Assembly: GCA_965243755.1 (NCBI GenBank)
Contig: CBDEVW010000003.1
Coordinates: forward strand, 1,302,001-1,366,000
Direction: 5' to 3'
From: JANSWY01 sp965243755
GTDB lineage: Bacteria; Bacteroidota; Bacteroidia; Cytophagales; Cyclobacteriaceae
Length of the DNA stretch: 64,000 bases
The position numbers and the translations under genes are program-made. A model generated the notes under the pieces. It searched no databases. It saw nothing but the letters and a program-made list of their open reading frames with translations, and was not told the DNA's origin. Each line of letters opens with the position of its first letter. The first letter of the stretch is position 1. Below are positions 16,949-25,987 of the stretch, one piece after another.

Positions 16949-19372
16949 ATGACAAAGACATTTTTACTTTCGATCATTAGAAACCTCTGGAAAAACAGGG
17001 TGACCTCCGCCATCAATATTATTGCCCTTACCCTGGGGTTGAGTAGTACACTGTTTTTGTATGTTCAGGAGAAGTACGAAAGTAGTTTTGATACCAATCA
17101 ACCAATGGCAGATTATATCTACAGGGTCAACCTTACCGTCAATTACCCCAATCGTCTATTTCAGGATGGCAACACAGAATCCATGCTGGCCAAAGCCATT
17201 CGGAATGAATTCCCGGAGTTGGAGGGCGTCATTCAGGTCATAGGAAGAATGGGGGGGCTGATCACGATTAATCCCGGAACCACACAGGAAAAAATATTTG
17301 AAGAGCAATACAACATGTTTTACGCCGACAGTGTGTTTCTCAAATACTTCGATTATGATTTCATTGCAGGCAATAGTCGTACCGCGCTGGACAGTAGAAA
17401 TGGCATTGTTTTATCCAAAAAGCTGGTGGCGAAATATTATCCGTCATTTGTGGGTAGAGAACAGGACTTGTTAGGTACCGAATTAACATTGAATGAATCG
17501 CTCCGTGTTTTTGTGACTGGGGTTATTGAAAACCCACCCAGTAACAGTAACATCCCTTTTGAGATTCTTGTCTCTTCTGAAATGTATTACAAGGCCAACG
17601 AATGGGATCGGGACAATTGGGGAAACGTCTCTGCCGGGTTGACCTTTGTGGTACTAAAAAAGGGCCAGGACCCTGCTGCCATAGAAGCAAGATTTCCTGC
17701 TATGGTTGACAAGTACCGAAGTGAGTCTGATGCAGAAATGGTAAGCTACAGTCTTCTGAATCTTAAAAAGCTTCATAGCGATCCTACCTGGGGATTTGCC
17801 GGAAACTACACTGACGACCCGGCCATTTCTATAGGATTCATTGCCGTAGGATTGTTTATTCTGCTATCAGCGTGTATTAACTTTATCAACATACAAACCG
17901 CACAGGTAGTGACCCGATCTAAAGAGGTAGGCGTACGAAAAGTCCTGGGCGGTACACGTCTTCAACTGATTACCCAGTTTTTAATTGAAACATTATTGCT
18001 TACAACTATTTCGTTTGTCCTGGCATTATGGCTCACTGAACTTGCATTGACCGGGTGGAATGATCTGCTGAGCATTGTGGGAATGGACATGCAAATCGAC
18101 TGGACAGTCCTGGTATTTGGCGTGTTCCTGATTCTCTTTGTAAGCCTGGCTGCAGGCATTTATCCTGCACTAAAATTATCATCTTTCAAACCCTCGGAAT
18201 CATTAAGAAGCGGATTCTCAGCTCTTACAGGAAAGATGTCGGGAATTAACCTTCGACAGGTTCTGGTGGTGACGCAATTTGTTATTACTCAGCTCCTGAT
18301 CATTGGTACCATTGTAGTCGCCTGGCAAATGGATTACTTCATCAACAAAGACATGGGTTTCAATAAAGAGGAAATGATCACCTTACCTACCTACCATGCA
18401 GATCGAAAACAGGTTGACAGGTTAACACAGGTCATTGAATCCATGCCTGAAGTCATTTCGTACTCGTTTTCTTCAGGTCCTCCTATGGATGGGGGCAGGT
18501 ACGGCACCACTTTTCAGGAGGTTGGGCGTGAAGACAAGGGAGACATCAAGACCAGGAACAAATTTGTCGATCACCGGTATTTAGAAAACTTTGAAATCGA
18601 GCTTGTTGCTGGAAGAAACTTCAGAAAAGATGAGTACAATGACACCATTGATGCTTTTATCGTAAATGAAGCGCTGGTCAAACAACTTGACGTAAGCAGC
18701 CCGGAGGAAGCCATAGGTAAAACACTGCGTTGTTATGGTACACGGGCAGTGATCGTTGGAGTGACCAGGGATTTCCATGTCGATCGTCTGAATGAGAAAA
18801 TTGAGCCGTTGATCATGTTCCCGTGGCACGATCAAGTCAATGGGGCTGACCTGAAGATTGCTGCAGCCAACTTACCCGGTGCGCTCAAAAAGCTCGAAGA
18901 AATCTGGACCGAAGTATTTCCCTCTCGGACATTTAAATTTGAAACGATGGATGAGTTCATTATGCAGTCCTATATCATTGAAGACATCATGTTGAAGAGT
19001 ATTCGCATATTTTCACTGGTTGCCATTTGCATTGGTTGCCTGGGTTTATATGGACTGGTTTCCTTCATGTCACTCAAACGAGTGAAGGAAATAGGGATCA
19101 GGAAAGTGCTGGGGGCAACCATGGGGCAGTTGTTGTTTATTTTTTCCAATCGGTTTTTCCTGCTTACACTGGTCGCATTTGTCATCAGTGCTCCCCTTGC
19201 CTACCTGGCGATGGATCAGTGGCTGAGCAATTACGCTTATCGCATTTCATTAAGCTGGGAGATCTTTGCCCTTGGTCTGCTGTCGACAATATTGCTTACC
19301 CTGGTTACTGTAGGGTACATTTCCTACAAAACTGCCAGGGCCAACCCTGCTGACACGCTGCAGTTTGAATGA
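16949..19372 (+). CDS. MacB/FtsX-type ABC transporter permease (807 aa)
   Basis: The architecture is duplicated: a first TM helix (~17-40), a MacB-like periplasmic domain, three TM helices (~290-410), a second TM and periplasmic domain (~435-670) and a final FtsX block (~680-800). The FtsX signature appears twice, as RSKEVGVRKVLGGT and RVKEIGIRKVLGAT, each before a TM helix. Members of this family transmit ATP-driven force to envelope substrates or export peptides and lipoproteins, and need a separate ATPase. No ATPase gene is next to it here. Divergent NtrY/NtrC-like genes suggest envelope-stress or antimicrobial-peptide control (inference). A hairpin terminator follows at 19443. Confidence 0.9.
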   Translation: MTKTFLLSIIRNLWKNRVTSAINIIALTLGLSSTLFLYVQEKYESSFDTNQPMADYIYRVNLTVNYPNRLFQDGNTESMLAKAIRNEFPELEGVIQVIGRMGGLITINPGTTQEKIFEEQYNMFYADSVFLKYFDYDFIAGNSRTALDSRNGIVLSKKLVAKYYPSFVGREQDLLGTELTLNESLRVFVTGVIENPPSNSNIPFEILVSSEMYYKANEWDRDNWGNVSAGLTFVVLKKGQDPAAIEARFPAMVDKYRSESDAEMVSYSLLNLKKLHSDPTWGFAGNYTDDPAISIGFIAVGLFILLSACINFINIQTAQVVTRSKEVGVRKVLGGTRLQLITQFLIETLLLTTISFVLALWLTELALTGWNDLLSIVGMDMQIDWTVLVFGVFLILFVSLAAGIYPALKLSSFKPSESLRSGFSALTGKMSGINLRQVLVVTQFVITQLLIIGTIVVAWQMDYFINKDMGFNKEEMITLPTYHADRKQVDRLTQVIESMPEVISYSFSSGPPMDGGRYGTTFQEVGREDKGDIKTRNKFVDHRYLENFEIELVAGRNFRKDEYNDTIDAFIVNEALVKQLDVSSPEEAIGKTLRCYGTRAVIVGVTRDFHVDRLNEKIEPLIMFPWHDQVNGADLKIAAANLPGALKKLEEIWTEVFPSRTFKFETMDEFIMQSYIIEDIMLKSIRIFSLVAICIGCLGLYGLVSFMSLKRVKEIGIRKVLGATMGQLLFIFSNRFFLLTLVAFVISAPLAYLAMDQWLSNYAYRISLSWEIFALGLLSTILLTLVTVGYISYKTARANPADTLQFE

Positions 19373-19442
19373 TGAAATAACTATTCATTAATCAACGCTG
19401 GTCTGTGGTTCTTTGGAGCGATGGGCCTGATCAAAAAAGAAG

Positions 19443-19470
19443 TCCGGCAACATCAGGTGCCGGATTTTTT
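19443..19470 (+). terminator. Intrinsic terminator of the permease gene
   Basis: Stem TCCGGCA / TGCCGGA with an 8-base loop is followed by six T residues, about 70 bp after the permease stop. The rest of 19373-19706 holds no gene I can support. Confidence 0.8.
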
Positions 19471-19706
19471 ATTGATGCATTTATTCAGTTAGGCAATTTC
19501 CGGTGGTTCTCTCCATTGTAAGTTGAATTGTCAGCTGTTAAGAAATCCTTTCCGAGGAGTCAATTAATTGGTCATGAAGAAAAATCTTAAAAATGCGATT
19601 ACCTTCTTGATATAAACCATACTAAGTGAAAGCAAGTGGTTGATGGCCATCAATGAAGGCATCTTCCACGCGCTAATAAACTATTTATCAACAAATAATT
19701 AATCTT

Positions 19707-20963
19707 ATGAAAAAACTATGGTTTTTCGCCTTGGCGATTTTCACATTTTGTTACTCCTGTGACCTCACCTCAGATGACCCAGACAGTGAAATTCTGTCAG
19801 CGCAGTCTGAACGGCCAAAGGAGCCCGAATTCATGCCAACCATCTCGTTACCTCCATTGCCATTAACAACAATGCATATCCTGCAGCGTGAGTTTGTACA
19901 CCACGCGGAGTGCAAAGGGCTTTCCCGAAATAGAGAAAATGAGTTGGCATACATTGAAGAGAGGTTGATATCTCTTTATCCTGATCAGTTTTCTAAAGGA
20001 ATGTTATTAAAAATGAGGGATGAAGTAGAGGCATTTAAAAAAGAGTATGCGGTGTACGAAAAGTTGCTGGATCAATATAACCAGCGCATGGGAATAAAGG
20101 AAGTAAAAGATATTTATATACCGTTTACTTCGCTGGAGGATGAAATTGGACTTACTCAAATGACCGATGCTGAAATTGCAAAGTTCAATGAACTGGAAGC
20201 AATAGCAACAAGACCTGTACCGGTAACTACTGAAGAATTGGATGAAATTGCAGGAATTTCATCCGAGGGAAGACCAGAACTGGCCCCCACGATATTTTGG
20301 AATTCTGTAGCAGCTGCAGTGGAAGGTTACAGTGTGTACAGAATCCTTGAAGGAAGAGATAGGGCTGAGTTACTTCGCGAAGAATTCTATGGTAACAGGG
20401 TGAATGGTGGCCGATCTGATGCCTTTGAACACATTTATGTAAACGTATTTCTGAGAAGATTCATCACCAAGGCCGGAGCTGCAATTATTGCTGACCAGGT
20501 AAGGGAAGAATGGTTATCACCAAATGAATATGCAGGTGATACTGAAATGGACCTTCATAATAATAAAATTGGACGTGACACTAAATACTCACATTTTCGT
20601 GGAGATTACCTGGATGATCTTTGGGCATGGCGTACGTGGGGAACCAGAGTTCGGGATTACATTAACGGTCATTGCTCTAACGGAGCGGATATGAGTGTAT
20701 TGGCAGGGTGGAACCCTAACACAGATGTTCCAGAAACCAGAAATCAGGCCCGGCAAGACATTGGCGATGTATTCGCAGGAGGCACCAGATATGTTCACTA
20801 TGTAGGTGGTTGTGAATTAAACCCATGTTGGGGTGTTCAATGCCTGCCAGGGTACATTTGCATCAATGGGAATTGTGTAGCGGATCCTTTTTCCGGTGTG
20901 TGCCCGAATGTACCTTGCCCTCCTGGTACAAAGTGCAAAAATGGTGAGTGCGTTCCCATATAA
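19707..20963 (+). CDS. Lipoprotein with DUF6973-like domain and Cys-rich tail (418 aa)
   Basis: A lipoprotein signal peptide ends in a lipobox-like FCYSC (Cys18), so the protein is lipid-anchored. Residues ~30-180 are mostly helical. The segment GGRSDAFEHIYVNVF followed by TEMDLHNNKIGR resembles the DUF6973 domain, where the pattern DAFRHA...MDLHNN recurs in secreted and RHS-linked proteins. The tail (~370-418) carries two EB/EGF-like Cys motifs of the form VxCxPGxxCxNGxCV. The role of this domain is not established, and the conserved His, Asp and Asn could form an active or metal site (inference). It is followed by its own terminator. Confidence 0.65.
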   Translation: MKKLWFFALAIFTFCYSCDLTSDDPDSEILSAQSERPKEPEFMPTISLPPLPLTTMHILQREFVHHAECKGLSRNRENELAYIEERLISLYPDQFSKGMLLKMRDEVEAFKKEYAVYEKLLDQYNQRMGIKEVKDIYIPFTSLEDEIGLTQMTDAEIAKFNELEAIATRPVPVTTEELDEIAGISSEGRPELAPTIFWNSVAAAVEGYSVYRILEGRDRAELLREEFYGNRVNGGRSDAFEHIYVNVFLRRFITKAGAAIIADQVREEWLSPNEYAGDTEMDLHNNKIGRDTKYSHFRGDYLDDLWAWRTWGTRVRDYINGHCSNGADMSVLAGWNPNTDVPETRNQARQDIGDVFAGGTRYVHYVGGCELNPCWGVQCLPGYICINGNCVADPFSGVCPNVPCPPGTKCKNGECVPI

Positions 20964-20990
20964 ACTTAATAAGGACTAATTTTAACATTA

Positions 20991-21032
20991 AAGAGACTGC
21001 TCAATGCTTAAACTTGAAGCAGTTCTCTTTTT
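20991..21032 (+). terminator. Intrinsic terminator of the DUF6973-like lipoprotein gene
   Basis: AAGAGACTGCT pairs with AGCAGTTCTCTT (one bulged T) around a 16-base loop, followed by TTTTTC. Confidence 0.75.
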
Positions 21033-21110
21033 CAATGGTGGTCAAATAAGGCCGAAATTTTGGGTTAATTGATGGTCCACCATTAGATTTGCTAAATCTG
21101 TTTAAATAAT

Positions 21111-21758
21111 ATGAATATGAAATTTAATTATCTGTCTTTAGTAGCAATGTGCTATGTACTTCTCGTCATTAGTTGCAGCCAGGAAGAGCAAGTTAAACCA
21201 GAAGACAATAAGGGTACTCCTAAAAATATCACTTCTCAGTTTTACTTTTCAGGTGAAATTGAAGGGGAGTTGGTGATTATTGAAGAAGGTGGCTTAATTG
21301 GCAATGGTGCAGGTGCAGGTGGTGGTAACAATGCCAATTTGTGTGCAGAAGAACAATCAATGCTGCTTGCAAACCCTTTAGATTTTGAAAGCCAGGGTAT
21401 AGAAGTGATCATATTAAAGAACTTCGTCGATTGCGTAACTGAATGCAGCCAAATTCTTGAAATGTTTGAAGAACGTTCTTATGCATACGGTAGTTCACCA
21501 TATAATTCAGAAGAAGACGCAACCGATGGTGTAATTATCAATTACATTGATGAAAATGGCACTTACTGGACTACCAACCTGAATGATCAAACAAATAGTA
21601 CTTTTGAGATCATTGAGATCGTACCCAATGAAGAGTTCTGGTCCGAGACAATTACTACCTGCACATTTTCATGCACGCTGTACAACGAAAGCGGTGCATC
21701 CATCCAGTTGAGCAATGGGGAACTCACCTCAAGAAGTGCGCAGTGTGGTCATTTATAA
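21111..21758 (+). CDS. Hypothetical lipoprotein (215 aa)
   Basis: The signal peptide ends in LLVISC, so Cys22 is the predicted lipidation site, followed by an acidic linker. A Gly-rich stretch (GNGAGAGGGNNAN) precedes a compact domain with several Cys residues (CAEEQ, CVTECS, TTCTFSC, CGHL), suggesting disulfides. No family is recognised. It follows the DUF6973-like lipoprotein but has its own upstream region, so it is probably a separate unit. Confidence 0.55.
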   Translation: MNMKFNYLSLVAMCYVLLVISCSQEEQVKPEDNKGTPKNITSQFYFSGEIEGELVIIEEGGLIGNGAGAGGGNNANLCAEEQSMLLANPLDFESQGIEVIILKNFVDCVTECSQILEMFEERSYAYGSSPYNSEEDATDGVIINYIDENGTYWTTNLNDQTNSTFEIIEIVPNEEFWSETITTCTFSCTLYNESGASIQLSNGELTSRSAQCGHL

Positions 21759-21823
21759 TGGAAGGACGTACCCTGGGAAAGAACTTATATATCTATATCC
21801 AAGCTCAGGATTCAAATTACTAA

Positions 21824-21852
21824 AAGTCTGACAACACCTCATTGTCAGACTT
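21824..21852 (-). terminator. Terminator between convergent genes
   Basis: A perfect 11-bp stem AAGTCTGACAA / TTGTCAGACTT with a 7-base loop. On the minus strand it is followed by TTTTAG, so it mainly serves the thaumatin-like gene ending at 21865. It may also stop plus-strand transcripts. Confidence 0.7.
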
Positions 21853-21864
21853 GGTTCATAATGT

Positions 21865-22515
21865 TTAGGCAATTTCCGGTGTTTCCAAAGTCACTTCAAC
21901 TACCCCTCCTTTACCGTATCGTTGCACATTACAGATCCTTTCCAGCTGTGCAGGACCTACAGGTAGTGAAGGGCAGGGTGCATTACCAACTAGTCGAACA
22001 CAATCGGTGCAGTTCACCGGATACACACCCGGGTTGCCTTGATTTTCACCCATTGCCCTGTTGAAGATTTTAGCGATTGGAGTGTTTTTAGGGCCGTATG
22101 ACCAATCATTGCTATCTACCTTCATTTGCATGAAACAATTTACACCGTTGACACAGCTGATGTCAATGGCCTCTGCACAAGGTGTGTTAGGGTTCAATGT
22201 AAATTCGGCAATGTTGGTCCCAAATTTCCCATGATGAAAATCCGCTCCTGAAACAGGGCATTGTGGTTCAATATAGAAGCCAATGTTACCACTAAAGCAT
22301 TGGCCGGAGGGATCAAATACCTGTGTTTGCTTTGCACCCAGTTTGAAAGTTCCCATCAGGTCGTTCACCTTGGTGAGGAAGCTAAAATCCGCCACTTTTG
22401 CTGGTGAAGGACAACATTTGTTGGCTGAGTTGGCAGCAGCGAACGTCACGTAAACATCCACTTCATGGTCAGTATTGTTGGTTACTGATAATTTCGTGTA
22501 ATCTGATTTGCTCAT
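21865..22515 (-). CDS. Thaumatin-like Cys-rich protein without signal peptide (216 aa)
   Basis: The N-terminus TKLSVTNNTDHEVDVYVTFA is a typical opening beta-strand of a beta-sandwich. The central AEFTLNP...AIDISCVNGVNCFMQM closely follows the thaumatin signature AEFTLN...YDVSLVDGFNLPM, and later Cys pairs (VNCTDCV, APCPS, ERICN) fit its disulfide pattern. No signal peptide is visible, which is odd for a disulfide-rich fold. Either export uses another route or the start is atypical. It is divergent from a second beta-rich protein that also lacks a signal peptide. Thaumatin-like proteins bind glucans or act on membranes in eukaryotes; the bacterial role is unknown. Confidence 0.5.
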   Translation of the reverse strand: MSKSDYTKLSVTNNTDHEVDVYVTFAAANSANKCCPSPAKVADFSFLTKVNDLMGTFKLGAKQTQVFDPSGQCFSGNIGFYIEPQCPVSGADFHHGKFGTNIAEFTLNPNTPCAEAIDISCVNGVNCFMQMKVDSNDWSYGPKNTPIAKIFNRAMGENQGNPGVYPVNCTDCVRLVGNAPCPSLPVGPAQLERICNVQRYGKGGVVEVTLETPEIA

Positions 22516-22893
22516 GATTTGATTCTTTTATGAAATGTTCCTACTCTTTTCAGGTTTTTCGGAATTCACCCTGTTGTTGACGCGAAAACCGTTACGCACA
22601 AAACACATTTCAAATCTGGCAGTATTTCATGATGGTAGAATCCCCTAAATGCGGTATATTCGGGAATACCTATTTTATCTAGTGTGAAGTGGGTTTATTG
22701 TTCGTCAAACAACAAATTGATTTTAAAAATGGTCGGTGCTATTTATTCAAAATCGCTTACAGGGATCATTCGGGCCCATTTTTCATGGCGGATTAATCAA
22801 TATATGGTAATGTTTCAAATACCTCAATTGGGGTATTACTAAATCAGTATTAGTTACAACATTTGTAATATTTAAACATAAACTTCGATTAAA
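22516..22893. promoter_or_regulatory. Divergent promoter region with dyad TTACAA-CAT-TTGTAA
   Basis: This 378-bp AT-rich spacer separates the thaumatin-like gene from the beta-rich protein/TPR-kinase operon. A perfect 6-3-6 inverted repeat lies at 22854-22868, 25 bp before the ATG at 22894. It resembles a diverged form of the zinc-type boxes further along the window (compare TTACAACATTGTTGCA at 30963-30978), but the half-sites differ. A regulator cannot be named. Confidence 0.4.
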
Positions 22894-23439
22894 ATGAAAT
22901 CAACTGGAACAGAGAATGCCGTACCAACGGCTACAGCAAACACCACCTTCAACATCCAGATCAACTGGCCCAAATTCTTTCAAACATTTCCAACACCTCC
23001 CACTGAAAACAATGGGCTGATCGATCTGAGTGATTATGTTTCAACAGGTGTATTGACGGTAGAAAACAAAGGGAAATTTCAGGTTCCTGCTGGACAAACG
23101 TCCGCTGACGTTCTACTTACCTTTACTGGTGTAGACCCATGGCCCACCGAAAACCCACAGATTTACCTGGCCAAACTAGGGTCCATTAATTTCAGGTATG
23201 GAAACCTGGACCTGATTACATCGGTAAGCGATAACGCAAGTCCCGTACCTCATAAAGCAGGCATCCGGTTCGGAGCTGGAATAAAGTGGACTTTTGAAAT
23301 CAATCCTTCAGCTCAACCAAATGACTCGGTAGATTTCAGAATCCATTTTGCCATTGGCGTGACTTTGAGCACCGGTCCCGTAAATTACATGTGTTTTATC
23401 GACCCACAAATGCAAGTTTCTGGTCAGGGATCAATATAG
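22894..23439 (+). CDS. Beta-rich hypothetical protein, first gene of a sensor operon (181 aa)
   Basis: No signal peptide, membrane segment or known family is apparent. The N-terminal 20 residues are rich in Thr, Ala and Asn. The rest alternates strands, with features such as GQTSADVLLTFTGVDPWP and GAGIKWTFEINPS. The stop is only 6 bp before the TTG start of the TPR histidine kinase, so the three genes form one transcript. It might be the ligand, product or accessory factor of the two-component system (inference). Confidence 0.5.
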   Translation: MKSTGTENAVPTATANTTFNIQINWPKFFQTFPTPPTENNGLIDLSDYVSTGVLTVENKGKFQVPAGQTSADVLLTFTGVDPWPTENPQIYLAKLGSINFRYGNLDLITSVSDNASPVPHKAGIRFGAGIKWTFEINPSAQPNDSVDFRIHFAIGVTLSTGPVNYMCFIDPQMQVSGQGSI

Positions 23440-23445
23440 AGTAAT

Positions 23446-25284
23446 TTGAAAAAGTTATTGTTTGTCGCTATTCTAATACTATCAGGCATAGAAGGCACCA
23501 GCCAGAATAAACGATATGCTGATAGTTTAAAGTTGGAACTGGAAAAACGACCTCTATCTGATTCTTTGAGGGCCGACATATTATTTGAATTGATCGCAAA
23601 AGTATCTTCGCCGGTAGAAAAAGATGCCTATGCGGATTCATTGCTGATGTTGAAAAATGCCCCAATTGAATACCAGATCAGGTCCTTTCTGATGAAGGGA
23701 CTTGCAGCAAAACTGACAGGTGATCTGAAAAGATCCCTGTCTTATTATTTCAATGCCTCTGAGATTGCGCTCGAAAACAATTTAAACGAACTGCTGGCAG
23801 AAGCATACCTGGAAATTGGCTCTGCATACACTTCCAATCAGGACCACCAGAATGCCCTGGAATATAACAACAAAGCCATTAATATTTTCAGAAACCAGGG
23901 GCTGCAAACACAGTTGGCCATCAACCTGCTGAACACAGGATATATCTACTATACGCTTGAAAAATATGATAGTGCACTTCAATATTACCAGGAAGCCGGT
24001 ACGCTGTTTGATTCACTCAACCTGCAGATCGGCAGGGCTTATAACCTGGGCAACCGTGCACTGGTCTATTGGAAGACCGGCAATGTAACCACCGCTAAAA
24101 ATGACCTGCTAAAGGCGATAGACATGCTGCAACCATTGGGTGACAAATACGCCATGGCAGACTATCACAATCAGCTGGGTAACCTGCACCTGCAGCAAGG
24201 CGAAAACAATCTGGCCATCAAACATTTAAAAACCGGCCTGAACATGGCAATGGAACTGGGGCTCAAGGAACAGATTCAGGAAGCCTCCCTTATTCTTTCT
24301 CAACTCTACACTCAAAAGCAGCAATTTGAACAAGCTTTACGGTATCATCAACAGTATGTACAGTATAAGGACAGCATTACTAATGACCGGAATACCAGGG
24401 AAATGGCCAACATTCGTACGGCTTTTGAGGTCAATCTGAGGGAAAAGGAGATTGACTCATTAGAAAAAGACAAGATCCTGCAACAAACCTATATCATCAT
24501 TGCGGTCATATTGCTGCTGCTTTCCATTGCTGTATTACTGTATTTCAGGCAGAGGCTCATCACCGCAAAGCTACTTGCCGCGGACGAGCGAAAGCAACAT
24601 GACCTTAAAATCAAAGATCTTTTAAGAGGACAGGAAACTAAGGCCCTGCAATCAATGGTTCAGGGAAAAGAGCAGGAGCGAAAACACCTGGCCAAAGAAT
24701 TGCACAATCACCTGGGCAGCTTACTGGCGACCATCAAGGTCAATTTGAACGGACTGGACTCAGACCATACACCAAGACATAAAACCATTGTATCGTTGGT
24801 CGATCAGGCTTGTCAGGATGTAAGAAACATTTCTCACGAGCTCAACATGGGTGTTTCAGAAGGGTTTGGGTTGATCCCGGCATTGAAAGAACTCACCTCA
24901 CACCTGCAACAGAGTAATGACCTTGAGGTGGAATTTGCGGCAGTCATGGGAGAGCAACAACTCGATTCTGAAAATGAAATCATTCTGTACCGAATCGTAC
25001 AGGAGTTGGTGAGTAACGTACTGAAACATGCTGATGCCACCAAATTATCCATTTACCTCACCTATTTTGAAGAAGAAAGTTTAGTCAACATCTTGGTGGA
25101 GGATAATGGAAAAGGTTTTGAAATAGATCAAATAAATGGTAAATCAGATGGTATGGGCATTGAGACCCTCCAGGAAATGGTTAAGAGTTTCCAGGGAGAC
25201 ATCAGGTTTGACAGCAGTCCAAACAGAGGGACTACCGTCAACATCGATTTACCTATTGTTCCACAATCCAGTTTAGAAATATGA
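23446..25284 (+). CDS. TPR-containing membrane histidine kinase, HisKA_3 type (612 aa)
   Basis: The start is TTG (23446), which gives a normal signal peptide (MKKLLFVAILILSGIEGTSQ); no better ATG exists nearby. About six periplasmic TPRs (residues ~80-320) lead to one TM helix (~348-367), a coiled coil, a HisKA_3 dimerisation helix with phospho-acceptor His420 (KELHNHLG) and an HATPase domain (IVQELVSNVLKHA, EDNGKGFE, GMGIETL, GTTVNI). This is the usual Bacteroidota NarX/LytS-like TPR sensor. It overlaps the response regulator gene by 4 bp (ATGA), so the two are translationally coupled. Confidence 0.9.
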   Translation: MKKLLFVAILILSGIEGTSQNKRYADSLKLELEKRPLSDSLRADILFELIAKVSSPVEKDAYADSLLMLKNAPIEYQIRSFLMKGLAAKLTGDLKRSLSYYFNASEIALENNLNELLAEAYLEIGSAYTSNQDHQNALEYNNKAINIFRNQGLQTQLAINLLNTGYIYYTLEKYDSALQYYQEAGTLFDSLNLQIGRAYNLGNRALVYWKTGNVTTAKNDLLKAIDMLQPLGDKYAMADYHNQLGNLHLQQGENNLAIKHLKTGLNMAMELGLKEQIQEASLILSQLYTQKQQFEQALRYHQQYVQYKDSITNDRNTREMANIRTAFEVNLREKEIDSLEKDKILQQTYIIIAVILLLLSIAVLLYFRQRLITAKLLAADERKQHDLKIKDLLRGQETKALQSMVQGKEQERKHLAKELHNHLGSLLATIKVNLNGLDSDHTPRHKTIVSLVDQACQDVRNISHELNMGVSEGFGLIPALKELTSHLQQSNDLEVEFAAVMGEQQLDSENEIILYRIVQELVSNVLKHADATKLSIYLTYFEEESLVNILVEDNGKGFEIDQINGKSDGMGIETLQEMVKSFQGDIRFDSSPNRGTTVNIDLPIVPQSSLEI

Positions 25285-25913
25285 TAAAGGTAGTAATTGT
25301 CGATGACCATGATCTCTTCGCCGAAGGTTTGAAATCCATGTTTAAACCAGAAGATGGAATCGAAGTAGTGGGAGCTACTAAAAACGGCCATCACGTCCCC
25401 AAAATTTTGGATGAGACGGAAGTAGACCTCCTGCTTATGGACATAGACATGCCGATTATTGATGGGATAGCAACATTGAGTCTGCTGAAAAAGAAAGGCT
25501 ATAATGTGCCATCGTTAATGCTCACCATGCATCAGTCGATGAAACCCCTGAAGGGTGCCCTGGAGAATGGTGCACAGGGATACATACTAAAAGACGCTTC
25601 AAAGAAAGAGCTGGTGGAAGCTATCATAAAGACCAGCAATCGTGAAAACTATTTTCACCCCAGGATCAACGACAAACTATTTGATTATTTCAGAAACAAG
25701 AATAAAGCCGCTACCGGGATAGAGGACCTGTCGGAGAGAGAAAAAGAGATCATCCAATGCCTGGCAAACGGGATGAACAGTAAGGCCATTGCCAATGCGC
25801 TTTTTATCAGTGAGCATACCGTACGCACACACCGCAGGAATATCATGCATAAGCTGCAGGTAAAAACCTCCGCGGAACTGATTAAACTTTCTATCGAACG
25901 GGAGATTATTTGA
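25281..25913 (+). CDS. NarL/FixJ-type response regulator (210 aa)
   Basis: The receiver domain has acidic residues DD at 8-9 and the phospho-acceptor Asp54 (LLLMDIDMP), followed by a LuxR-type HTH (about 148-205, LSEREKEIIQCLANGMNSKAIA and HTVRTHRRNIM). It is the cognate partner of the kinase it overlaps by 4 bp. Autoregulation of the operon at 22894 is plausible but not shown. Confidence 0.92.
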   Translation: MIKVVIVDDHDLFAEGLKSMFKPEDGIEVVGATKNGHHVPKILDETEVDLLLMDIDMPIIDGIATLSLLKKKGYNVPSLMLTMHQSMKPLKGALENGAQGYILKDASKKELVEAIIKTSNRENYFHPRINDKLFDYFRNKNKAATGIEDLSEREKEIIQCLANGMNSKAIANALFISEHTVRTHRRNIMHKLQVKTSAELIKLSIEREII

Positions 25914-25987
25914 GTTTGGGGATTTGTGGGCTATCTGTTTAAATATGCGACTCAATCCTAAAACATTTGCAGTTCCTGGGTGGTGGT

